Source: Synanceia verrucosa (taxonomy: Eukaryota > Chordata > Actinopteri > Perciformes > Synanceiidae). From it: DNA of 64,000 nucleotides. Of the stretch, positions 46,650 to 58,074 are shown piece after piece. The stretch lies in assembly GCA_029721515.1 (NCBI GenBank), contig CM056569.1, positions 14,178,507-14,242,506 on the forward strand. Reading direction: 5' to 3'. The position numbers and the translations under genes were made by a program. The notes under the pieces were generated by a model that was not told the origin of the DNA, did not search any database, and worked only from the letters and a program-made list of their open reading frames with translations. The first letter of the stretch is position 1. The number at the start of each line of letters is the position of its first letter.

Positions 46650-48334
46650 GTGGGATGGGACGGAAGAGTAGGTGGGTGGGGGACAAACCCAGCTCTGACC
46701 CGGCCCGGCTCAGCATGGCCCGGTACAAGAGAAGTGATCAAGAGAATAGAGGAAGTGACTTTGAGTTGCAGACATGGAAGGAAGGATCAGAGTGACATGG
46801 AGGGGGAGGAGAAAAGGGTGGGAGAAAGAAGAGCAAAGGGGAGGGTTTAAGGAAATAGATTGTATAGAGAGAGTGAGAGAGAGAGAGAGAGGCAGGCTGC
46901 CAGTGCTCGCTCTGTAACGCACTGTGAACGGGGAAAAGCAAGAGAGCGAGTCACACACACTCTCACACACACATGCTGCCTCAGTCACACACCCTCACAC
47001 CTTCACACTCCTTCATACACACACATTTACACACTCCCTCACACGTGTGCGCTGAGGCAGAGAGGTGCCTTGTTCAGGAGAGGCTTCGCATGAGCAGCAG
47101 CAACACATCTTCTACTGTAAGGCTACCTGGCAGCCCTCCCCCTCCCGTTCCCTCTCTCCCTCCCTCCATTCATTCATCCCTCGCTCTCCCAGCTATGAGG
47201 CGGCATGCGTGGCTGAAGGACACAGCGCTGCGCTCTGCTGTGGTGTAGCGCGCTGCCGACAGAGTTGGAGAGCCCGATCCGATAGGGGGAATAGATTGAC
47301 TCTCTACTCTCCCTCCCTCCCTCCCTCTTCCCTCGTTCTCTCTGTGTCCCTGTCTGTCTCTCTATCCCCATACTCTCTCGTTCATGAATGTCACCTCTAT
47401 CTCTGGGAAATGCTGGATTCATCAAGCTCCCTGTCTTTTTTTTCCCCCTTCTTCTCTCAGGGTGCGGGTGAATGCAAGGGGTGATGCCAGGAGAGCTTGG
47501 AAGACACTGAGGAATCAAGCCGCACTCCATCCAGCAGTGTCCATCTGCACCCCCCTTCCTCCTCGTCCCAGCTTGCAGAGCTGATACCTCAGGTCGGACA
47601 GTCTCTACTTCTTCTACTTCTCTGACACTGTTTTCGGATGGAGACATTTTACAGGTGAGGGACAGGAAGAAAAGGAGCAGTGTCACTCCTGCTATTTTGG
47701 AGAGTTGACATTCAGGCATTGTTTTTGTCCTGCTGAAGAGGTCCAGGCGTCTGATCTGCAGGACTGAGAGAATCAAATGTGATTTTATTTTTGGTGGAGA
47801 GGGGGTCCTGGATTTGTCATGCATTGAATGGTTTTGAGGATGAATCCTTGCGGACGGGGTTGAGTCAAACTTCAGTGGAGCTCTAGGAGGAGGGTAAGGG
47901 TACACTTGGACTGGGACAGAGGCAGCAGGGCACATTGCAGGGCTACAGTGTGCTGGTTTCTGAGTAGATACCAACATGTCTTGTCCCACCAGAGGAACAA
48001 TGACGTATAAAGGCTGCATCTGAACCTCACTCGCAACCAGAAAACCAGGACATTTAAAGGCTCGTCAATCCACACCTCACTGAGCATCAGTTTTCAGTTT
48101 TGGGTGGGCCTTGGAGGGATCCACCCTTATTCCCTCCACCTCTTTTCCTGCCTTTCTCCCAGCTGCTTCGGTCTACTCTCAGAAGCCTCCTCCTCCACTC
48201 TCCACCCCTCCCTCAGCAGTGTTCCATCGCCCTGGGTGATCGGGCAGGGGGGTGGCCCACGGTACCCCCCGACACCTGGGCGCCACCGAGCCGCCAGAGG
48301 CTGGTGAAGCGGCGGCAGGGTCAGTGCTGGGAAG
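46650..48334 (+). promoter_or_regulatory. fgf11: fgf11 upstream region / 5' UTR
   Basis: GC-richer and strongly strand-asymmetric: a (GA)n tract at about 46868-46892, CA/CT-rich 46950-47050 and mirror-like (CCCT)n at 47309-47330. CpGs and G-runs increase toward the start codon (48236-48334). A possible untranslated exon is bounded by TTCTCTCAG|GG (47460/47461) and TTTTACAG|GTGAGG (47654/47655). Possible acceptors nearer the ATG are at 48162 and 48182. No transcription start can be fixed from sequence alone. Confidence 0.45.
47461..47654 (+). other. Candidate non-coding 5' exon of fgf11
   Basis: A polypyrimidine tract (CTTTTTTTTCCCCCTTCTTCTCTCAG) precedes it and a good GTGAGG donor follows. 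An ATG 17 bp before the donor (GGATGGAGACATTTTACAG) would open a phase-2 frame, whereas FHF exon 2 needs phase 1, so it is more likely untranslated. Confidence 0.3.
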
Positions 48335-48527
48335 ATGGCCGCCCTTGCCAGCTCCCTCATTCGCCAGCGCAGGGAGGTCAAGGACCCCCAGGCGAACCGG
48401 CAGATCGCCAGCAAGCGAAAGCCTTGCCCAAAGAGCAACAAGTCGCTCTGCCAGAAGCAGATTCTCATATTGATATCGAAGGTTCGACTATGTGGCAGTC
48501 GAGGGAGAAAAATGGAAAAGAGACCCG
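48335..48527 (+). CDS. fgf11: Fibroblast growth factor homologous factor, fgf11-type coding exon 1 (A isoform)
   Basis: The ATG sits in an ideal context (AAGATGG). It encodes 64 residues plus one base of a split Gly codon before the donor AGACCCG|GTGAGT (48527/48528). The start MAALASSLIR followed by QRRE is the A-type FHF N-terminus and fits FGF11 better than FGF12-14. SLCQKQILILISKVRLCG matches the conserved end of this exon, with only conservative changes. FHFs are intracellular, lack a signal peptide, bind the C-terminal tail of voltage-gated sodium channels, and the A-type N-terminus acts as an inactivation particle (family knowledge). Clusters of Lys/Arg (RKMEKR, SKRK) are typical. The remaining core beta-trefoil exons were not found in the following 15.5 kb, so only this exon is in the window. 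Which teleost duplicate (a or b) cannot be told. Confidence 0.93.
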
Positions 48528-50011
48528 GTGAGTTTCCTCAGGCCTTCCTATCAAACTGTCCTCTTTTCCAGTTTCTTCTTATTTCCTACACCTTGTTCAT
48601 CATCTTCTTCTTTGCTCCGTTTTCTGCCTGTGCTGGATAACTGGATTTTGATGGTTGGCTTGCCAGACTACTGATTAATCCTCAACTGTAAAGCCTCAAT
48701 AGAGAACATCCCCGGCCTGTAATTTCTAGTGCAGGAGTTAATCAGAATCTGGGAAACCTCCCAGCACATCTTCCTGGTAGCTGTACACAACATGTCCTGT
48801 ATTTATGGCTGTACAGTGAAATCCTGCTTAACGCACACAGATTTGTACCACTGACCAGGCATAACCTAGCCTGTGTTGTGACCGTTGTGATGACTCTGTT
48901 GAGGCTCATGTCAACACATCCCATCACACGCTGGTAATCTGCGAGCACACAAGGAACTTGGCTCATACATACAGTGATTTACTGTGATATAAAAATGTCA
49001 AGAGGCGCCTCATTTGCAATTCTGGGGGCCATTACTCTCCCTGTGCTCCCCTCAAGGCAAGTGAAACACAGTGTGGCCTAATTTGTCTTGTGTGTTTGCA
49101 TGTTAAATGTAATTGCAAAATTATTCATTGAAGCTAAATGAGACATTGACACTTGATGAGTACGTCTGTGCTGCATATGGTGATGGTTTTTGACTTTACG
49201 AGCTAAAGATAAATTGAAGAATAATGATGGCAAAATGGTGATGCTTACTCAGTGCCTCTGTGGTGTTGGTGAATCATTTTGGATCTTTTTGAAAAACTAT
49301 GTGATATCTTATTTTTAGGAAGTCATATTTTGTTTTCCCTTTTATGATAATTTTGCAGTTATTTTTATTTAAGTGATACGTATTCTTTTTTTGCTGAAAG
49401 GTGGAGGGGTAGAGGGGATGACGTGCAGCAGATATTCAAACTGTATCAGTCTTTTGCTCTGTCTACTTTCCAATTTGTAAGGTATATCCTGTGTTATATT
49501 TTAAATACACACAACTATAGAGTGATCTATCTGTCTGTGTGTATTCCCTGAATGAGCTTCCCTTCACCTCAGCAGTCTGTGTGTGTGTGTGGCTTTCCAC
49601 ACATCTACCTTTCTGCACTTCCGTGCGCAGTATGTGGGTGTCTCTTCCGCTCGGTGCAAGTGTGCTTGTGTGTGTCCTGTGATATTTATTGCCTCGGTGT
49701 GCCAAGTTCATCATGGTAATTACGTGGGGAACCTCTAACGTTGGAAGCAGCATCTGCCACAGAGGCGGCTGCTCTCTATATTGTAATTACGGTGGTAAAA
49801 TACGTTGGACAGGTTGTGGCAGTGCCAGCTTTTTGGGAAAAGGCCACGTGTGCTCCGTACCCATTGTTTGAAACCATTTCCATCCAGTGGCTTCTCACAC
49901 TCTGATGGGTTTATTATGGTAATCGTTAATAGGCGCTATGGAGGCCGTGGTTCAAGACACATTACCAGCTTCACCATTTTCAGCTGTAATTTACAGGGGT
50001 CTGCATTAACT

Positions 50012-50012
50012 A

Positions 50013-50051
<39 letters not shown>
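50012..50051. repeat. (GT)n microsatellite
   Basis: About 19 GT units. Confidence 0.95.
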
Positions 50052-50052
<1 letters not shown>

Positions 50053-51881
50053 TCAGCATAGGGAGGGTACTGTTGACCTCTGGCCATGTGTGTGTGTGTA
50101 TTCCCATCATATGTGAATTCCCCCTCCTTTTCAGAGCTTCAGCCTGAGGCCACAGTTGACCTCTGGCCAGGAATAAAGGACTAGAATATTCCTGAGCAGC
50201 AGCTTCCTCCTCCTCCTCTTCCTCACTCTGGCAGCACTTCAGAGCTGCCTGCATTCACTTTGCTTCCAACCGGCCACCATTGTTTCTGCAGGCATCATTT
50301 GGCTGCTATTAGCTTATTCTGCATCCCATGGCGTATAGTCTCTTGCATTGTTTAACATTTTGGTTGGTTCCCATTGTTTTCTGATGGCTTCCATTATCAC
50401 TTTTTGACTCTAGTTACCTTTTTTTGGCTTCTGGTGACAGAATCTCTTTTTTTTTCCTTTCTCATATGCAAAACTGAATGATAAAATGCCAGGAACTACC
50501 TCCTGCTTATAAATATTAAAAGTGCAAGATGAACACCACATTTTCTTTGTGATACACAGGGACAGTGTGTCAGTATTATGGATGTAAAGATTAACAAACA
50601 TCATTATGTTTACATCGAGCTTGAATGTCAAATGACATTGATGATGTGTGCAGTCACGCCTAAGTCACTAGGCAGGCAGAGAAACACTCAAACTACACAG
50701 CACCACCAAAGCAACATGATCACCCTGAGCGCACTGTTGTGTCGTGTCACCAGGAAACCAGTAGTGAACAGGCAACATGGTGGGTCAGTGGTGTAACATC
50801 AGACACATACTGTATGTAATACAGCCTGCCCCATGACTTCATTGTTTTTCTGTTGGTGCTATAGCACCACAGACTATACGACTGGAGTTATTCTTAAGTG
50901 TTTGGTTTTACTTTAATACGACACTCAGGACCAGGTAGAGATAACAGATAGCTTATGTGTCAGCTGATTACTCATTTACTAATTTAAGGCTGATGATATC
51001 ACTTGCCTACGGTGTCAGCATCCAATTTTGCTAGTGCTTCTGTCCTTGTTTGTAGTAACTACACTCTTATAGGTTTTAAATATCAGTGGTAGCTCCTAGT
51101 CAGAATTGTTTCTAATCAAGTTTGCAGAAGAAGCCTGAAAATTTGGATGGCATCAGGGGAATCCTAAAAGAGACATAACATGCTCATGTACAGCTATCAT
51201 ACTCACTGCTGTCTGTCTGAATGTACCTGTGTTCAGCCTCTTTTTCAAGCGCTTCACATCTCACAAAGGAAGAGGAGTTGAGTCACAAGTTTTCTGATCC
51301 AGGCAGCCCACAAAAAACTGACTGTAATACTCTTACACTTTGGACTTTGGTGTGTCTGCTTTTGAGCCTTGTAGTGTAGAAAAAGCCTTGAACTCACTTT
51401 TTCCGAAAGGTAATTCATGGAAAATAAGTATGAATTTCCTTGTATTGTAGAAATACACTTAAACCTTTTTTTTAACTGAATGGAATTTTCAGTCTGTTTT
51501 GTGTGGTTCTAGTTCACTTTAACTAATGGCACCTCAAATGTCACAGTGTTTCTGTGTGTCGATGCTGTCATGCACCTAACACGGCCCTGTGATGCGTCAC
51601 TGCATTGTGGCTGGATAGTTCAGGTTTCCTGGCATCTGTGCTGCAGAAGGCTGTTTTAGGCTGAAGGAGGAAGAGTTGCACTTAAGATTAGATACTGTGT
51701 GTCAATGTGTGTGTGTGTGTGTGTGTGTGCGCAAAACACTTGCTACCTGCCTCTAAGTGAAGGATGGGGGGAGTTATGTGTTTGTGTGTCCTGGCCTGAC
51801 CCGCAAACCTCTGTCCACCTCACATCCTCTCTTCCACTGTCATCCCCCATCTCTCCCCACTCTGTCACCCCCTCACCTCTG

Positions 51882-51886
<5 letters not shown>

Positions 51887-51923
<37 letters not shown>
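51887..51923. repeat. (CA)n microsatellite
   Basis: About 18 CA units. A matching (TG)n lies 160 bp upstream (51698-51729), so the two could pair. Confidence 0.95.
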
Positions 51924-51927
<4 letters not shown>

Positions 51928-53180
51928 CTCACCCTCACCTAACCCATACTAATGATGCCCCAGCACTACAGCCCACTCAGCTTATAACAAGGTCAGCTTG
52001 CCCTGCACAGACACACTCACTCAAAAGCAAGTCTTAGTAGACACACACACTCACTTTCAAGTGCAGATATACACAATATATCTATAATTACGCACACTTG
52101 CATAAACATAAATAAACACACACCTACGCAGAGACAAACTCATAAATCAACACAAACACATGATTGTGATCATTTCAGCAGTGAGTGTGGAAGAGAGATA
52201 ATTTTCTGTGTGTGGTGTGTTTTCGGGGCTGATATGATCTAATGAGGATGTTAAGCCGCCTATTCGATATCAAAGCGAAAACCAAAATAGCTTGTGTTGT
52301 CCTCTTACTGCCTGCCGGAGCTGACTGTGGAGCCCTCCTCTCTTCTGTTAACAGGATAGAATAACACTCAGAGTTGTTACTGCAGCATGGGGGCCAAGTG
52401 TTCATCCAGCCACTGCAAATTGGTTTGTGAGAGTGTGTGTGTGGGAGAAAATATGAGTGCGTTCGTGTCAGAGGCCAACGACAGATGACAGTGGTCGACA
52501 CACACTCACCTCAGCTGGACTGTGTGTTTGTGTGTGTGTAAGGCTCATTGTTGTGCTGTGATTCATCAGGCCACATCAGCTCCTCTCATTAACACACACT
52601 GATTTATCAATAATGTGCGGCAGCGTTTGGAGAGCACACATTGAACTGGGGCAATTTACTGCCTCATAGACCGGACAGTCCGGACAGGCTACACCAGGGA
52701 GGGCTGTATTTCTCTCTCTCTCTCTCTTTCTCTCTATCTCTTTATCAGCTTTCTTCCTCTCAGTCCATCCCTCCAACCAGTCTTTCTTCTCCTCCCTTTC
52801 TCCCACAGCCTCCTTACCCCCATTCCCCCTCCACACCACTCACTTATCTTCTCAAGGACATCTGGCTTTCTTATAACGGTCTCTCCCTCGAAGCATGCCT
52901 GTCTCTCTTCACCTACCATATTTCCCCACCGTGCCTAATCATGTTGTCTTTGGGCCAGTCAGTTAGTCACTGGATGCTACAATGGCACAGATACTGTAGG
53001 TATTGTACTGCTGCCATGTTATGTAACCCTGGTTCTATTGTTGATGGATAAAGAGCGAGCATCTAGTATGTGGAACTCTCATCATATGGATCTGGAGTTG
53101 GTTTGCTATTGTTCTCCTTCCCTGTACATATATGATGCCACTCCATGTTACTGTGTCAAGGGTGTAGTTTGTTTGGGAGA

Positions 53181-53540
53181 TATCCATCCATCCATTTTCT
53201 ACTGTTAAGCCTCACATAGTGTCGTGGGCGGGCTGTAGCCTATCCCAGCTATCTTAGGGTGAAAGGCAGGGTACACCCTGGACAAGTCTGCAGGTCATCA
53301 CAGGACACAGAGACAGACAACCACTCACACTCACACCTACGGTCAATTTAAATTAGCCAATTAACCTAATCCCCATGCATGTTTTTGGATGGTGGGAGGA
53401 AGCCGGAGTACCCGGAGAGAACCCACACAGACATGAGGAGAACATGCAAACTCCACACAGAAAGGCCCCGGGCTGGGAATCAAACCCGGTACCTTCTTGC
53501 AGTGAGGCGACAGTGCTAACCACTACACCACCGTGCTCCC
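53181..53540 (-). mobile_element. tRNA-headed SINE, complete copy with target duplication
   Basis: Flanked by a perfect 11-bp direct repeat TGTTTGGGAGA (53170-53180 and 53541-53551). It is the reverse complement of the copy at 41728-42091: the (GGAT)n tail is at the left (TCCATCCATCC), box B region GGTTTGATTCC lies at about 53480-53490 in reverse, and the box A head at the right end (CTAACCACTACACCACCGTG). Box B carries a change relative to GGTTCGAATCC. Confidence 0.92.
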
Positions 53541-55868
53541 TGTTTGGGAGACACAATTTATTATATCAGTTCAACATATAAGACATTATGATGGAATTGG
53601 TGGTGATATTTTCCTTAATGGTCTGACAAATTGTTGTATTACTAATACAGTAATACTACTGACTGCTCGAGCTGAAGTCGAGTGGAAACTGAATTTCTGG
53701 CAGATTGATTGTTATTTGATGCTCAGTTTGACAGGGATGGTGACGCTTGATTTATCGCCTGAATGATCCATGATCTGGTCATTAGATGATCAGATGAACT
53801 TTGGTCAGTCATCTTGTAGTTTGAGCACTCCTGATGTAATAGGGCTTGTTTTACTGAAGTAGTTTTTAGCCATTTTGAATGTTTCTCCTACTGTTGCCTT
53901 GAGACTCCCTGACTCTGAACCCCCAACAGAACAAATAAACCATAGCTCCATAGTTTTCATTCATAGTAGATTTTATGTCTTTTTTTGCCAGCACGTTTAA
54001 AGCTAGTATAGGCAGTTTTCTGGAAAATGCACAAAAGAAAAAGCCCTTAGCCACCTGACGGCCATATGCACATATGTTCATATGAGCTGGCTCATAGCCT
54101 TTGGCTACGTTTAGCAGACTAAATAATTAGTAACATTTCTCTAGTCTAGTTTTCTCTCAGACCCCTTGAATTAAAATATGCTAAAAGGTTATTAATGACC
54201 TGCCTACCCCTGTCTATAAGGATGCAACAGTGTTGTTGTTGTCAATAGATAAAACTGATCAAGGTTCATTGTTTACTTCAGTATAGTACCTTGTTAATAG
54301 TGTCTGCACAGCATAAGACATAAAGCTTTCCTATCCTCAGGACTCTGACACTCTCCTCCGTCCATTTCTATACTAACTGTCCATAACCGTGTGTTGTACC
54401 ACTCACATACCAATTGCTAGCTAAGGAATAATGTAGTAACTATTCCATAAGCCCTGGGACAAAAAGTGAAAAGCAAGCAGAATCAGTTCAAAGAGCTAAA
54501 AGATCCTTTGAAACAGTGCAGTGGAGTTGCAGAAATGAACAGCTGTACAGTAAAACACAGTAAATTAACCTGCTACAAGCCAGTGGGCATTTAAAATTGC
54601 TTCATTACATCGTTATTTCCGAAAGGATGCTCATGAAAGGCTTTTTACAATATTCTCACTGTGGAGGTCCACCAGACTACACATAAAGATGTCTCAAATT
54701 TTTATCATGCTACACCTCTCCCACTGTGAACCCTGCACTGCCCTTTTAGTGCCAAGTGTTCTGGAGCCACAGATAACAAACGGCAGGCATAGATCTGATC
54801 ACACAACTCCCTTGAGGAGACAGTATTTTCTAATATCCCAGTGCAAATCAACTTGTAGTGCCAAGAACAACATTAATGTTTTGAAAGGTGCAGGCTCCTC
54901 TTCTTTCTTTTGCTCATTAGCTACAGACAGCCACCCGTCCCCCATCTATCACCAGAAAGTCATATCACCACGTGCTGCAAAGCATGCAGCAGGCGGCCTC
55001 TGTTGTTTTGTAACAGGTTCCGCCCTCTGTCTCTGCCAGTGTGGCAGATGTTGTGTATGAAATGGTACCTGGAATAAATGATTTGGAGATGCTAACATTT
55101 GGCCCTGTGTGATGATCAATGTTGGCTTTCAGTGCCGCCCCTCCCAACCAATTGATTTATGGAGCGGACCACCGTTTGTTTTGAGGCAGAGCGTTTTTTT
55201 TCTTTTTTTGGATGGCCATCAATCATCATTATCAGACAAAGTAAAATAGCTCTGGTGCATTTTACTGAGTGTGTATGCGTGTGTGTTTCCTGTTGTATTT
55301 CAGTGTGGGCTGAAAGTTTACTGTCTGAACTGTGTGAGTGCTGCAGTGTGCCCTGGTAGGAATGAGGTGAGCTGCTTGGACTCAATATGGCACATTTCTT
55401 GTAATGAGAGCAGGGCAATGATGCCTAAGGGGTTTAAGATGTGAATACTTTGCTCTTCAAATGACCCCCGGCTGAGATACACACACACAGTCACAGTGAA
55501 ACATGTCTGCATGTATGCAAATATGCTTGCATTTATCTACAGCAGCACTTGACATCTTATTTTGCATCAGACAATTTGCACTCTGCAGGTATTCACAGTA
55601 TTGAGAGCCCAAGTAAAAAATGACCGGCAAGTGTCGAGTCAGCATCTTGCCTCACCCCCTCACCACCAACCCAACCTTGCTTTTCTCAATGTCAAAAAAA
55701 ACGCCACAGAAACAGCGCACTGTCCCTTTAATCAATGCCTGCAGTTAAATCGCAATATTAACATGCTGAGGACAGTAAAGCTAGCATTAGCATTTTTGTA
55801 TGCAATCAATTTGCCGCATGGTTTGTGTGTAGAGCCGACGTGTGTCACATAAGAGATGGCAGTTATGA

Positions 55869-55869
<1 letters not shown>

Positions 55870-55905
<36 letters not shown>
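55870..55905. repeat. (CA)n microsatellite
   Basis: About 17 CA units. Confidence 0.95.
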
Positions 55906-55906
<1 letters not shown>

Positions 55907-58037
55907 CCCACAACTGATGGAAAACAGCATGGAAGCCTTCTGGCTAGATCTCGAAAAAAGACAGAGGCACGCAAAGGCACAGACAGATCCACAATAGCAC
56001 TGAACACACACACACCCTGGTCATGTGTAGATATCTCTCTCAGCTCAACCACTGTGTTCCTGACTGAAGTGACGTGCAGTGTTTTATTGTTCTTCTGTCA
56101 GTTCACATCCTGGAAAATTCTTAGAGAGTAAAGTCTGTCTTAAAGAAAGCTCAATGACTCATATGTCATATTCATCCACCTCTCTCTTTTTATCTCTGTT
56201 CGTCCATGTGTGTTGTGTGTTTACCTCTCACACACTCACACACAACCTCAAACACTTCAAACCTGCTGTAGAGCGATGGCGAGAATAAAGCGGAAAAGCC
56301 TGCGTGTGCATGCTTGTGTCTGTATCTGATTACGTGTTAATTTACTTTGATCACAGAGACTGTTGCACCCAAGGGTAGTGTAGGATTTACTGGCAGGTGG
56401 TGTACATCAACAGATCAGCACACAGCAACTCTGAATTGTTGTTAAATGGAGTATTACTTCAGGTGATGGAGAAGATAAAGTAATGCTGTCATTTGAGTGA
56501 AAACCAGAGTCTCCAGTAGAGCCTACAGTATGTGATGTGAAGATCATTAGCTTCTGGCAGCTTTAAAAGGAGATGGTTTGTTAGTTTTAATGAGTCTAAA
56601 CCTGCCACACTTGTTTAGGGGATCACTGAAATAAACGTCAAATAAACGTGTTTTATTTACAGAAGATTTGAGCATGACAGGCTGCTCGGATGTAGTTTTG
56701 GATAAACTGGGGATGAACTGTTAACATTTTGGACAGGTATGGGTGTAAACTGCAACTTAACTGGGTGGTGCAGTTTTATTTCTAATTTGAGTGAACTGTC
56801 CCTTTATATTAAAATATCTGTCCTTGCATTTAGATGCCTTTTAGAAACAGATTTGACAGAGATGATTTAAGTATCAACCCTTCCATTAGATATACTGTAT
56901 GTTTGCTGATGTGAATGGACTTCCCTTAATGGATTAATGGATCCATTATGAGATTTTTTTCCCATGACATGAATACTTCCTATGAATACATCATCTCTTT
57001 TCCTGGGATTCATGGAATTTCCACCATGACTTTTTCTACCTCTTGGATTCATTTTGCTTTTTTTTTTTTTTTTTTTTTTAAAAACCTGCTTACTTATATT
57101 CAGACCTCGTCACCTCTCTACCATGTTTCTCCTCCACGTGTCCTCCTCTCCCTCTTATAGCACTTAAACATGCATGCCGCATTTACTGTACTTAAAGTGC
57201 TGTTACTGCGTCGGTACATGAATAACACTGAATAATGGAACTTGCCTGTGTCTATAGACAGACAGCGGACGCGACTGTTTCGGCCCTATAGAGATAATTC
57301 ATTGTGTTGCTGTATAGACGGATAGAACATTTTCAGGCATTCACATAATGTAAATGCACACAATCCACGTATACAAATGCAAACACTGTTGTTTTGAAGG
57401 GAAATGTGGCAAATCACACGGACAGGCATGCACTTTACATTTGCAGTTGCTCACTTCACACACTCACACACAGATGATAAAAGGGGACACAGTGCACACA
57501 GAGCTGTGATCTATACTGCATCAAGCCCCTCTAGGCATGGTGTGTGCTTTCAAAAGCACACGTGTAGATGATGATTGTGGACCTACAGCAGATACATGTG
57601 TTCTTTGTGGAAGGATTTGGCATCTGTTTGCTCCCTTTGAAAATATACAATATACAAGTCAGATACACAGTGAATTCCCTGTGTGTGGGGCACCTTGCTG
57701 ATTGCAGCACCCTGTCTACCTGTGTGTTGCTCCCCTGTGGTACACAAGCACAGGTGCGTGACGCGTCCTTCACTTTAATGTGCCATCAATCTGTAAAGCT
57801 GGAGAGGAGCCAGAGCGCAGCCTCCACTCTCCCTTGCTCACGCACACACATTTGTACAGTACATGTACTCTAGTAAAGTTAAAAGTTACCTCTGCCATTA
57901 AATTATCCATCATGCAATTAGCTTCTGCAGAGAAGGAGGGAGACAATGAATGAGATGGACTGAGATAGAAAGTGCTCTGTGCCATTCATCTAGCACCAAG
58001 TTTTGGTAAAAATAACTATTATTTAAAACTGTTGTTC

Positions 58038-58039
<2 letters not shown>

Positions 58040-58071
<32 letters not shown>
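58040..58071. repeat. (TG)n microsatellite
   Basis: About 16 TG units. Confidence 0.95.

Positions 58072-58074
<3 letters not shown>

Larger units (their letters stand above)
48528..53180 (+). other. fgf11 first intron, first part
   Basis: No FHF exon 2-like peptide (conserved LFCRQGF.LQ..PDG pattern) was seen. Contains TG tracts at 50012-50051 and 51698-51729 and a CA tract at 51887-51923. Confidence 0.6.
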
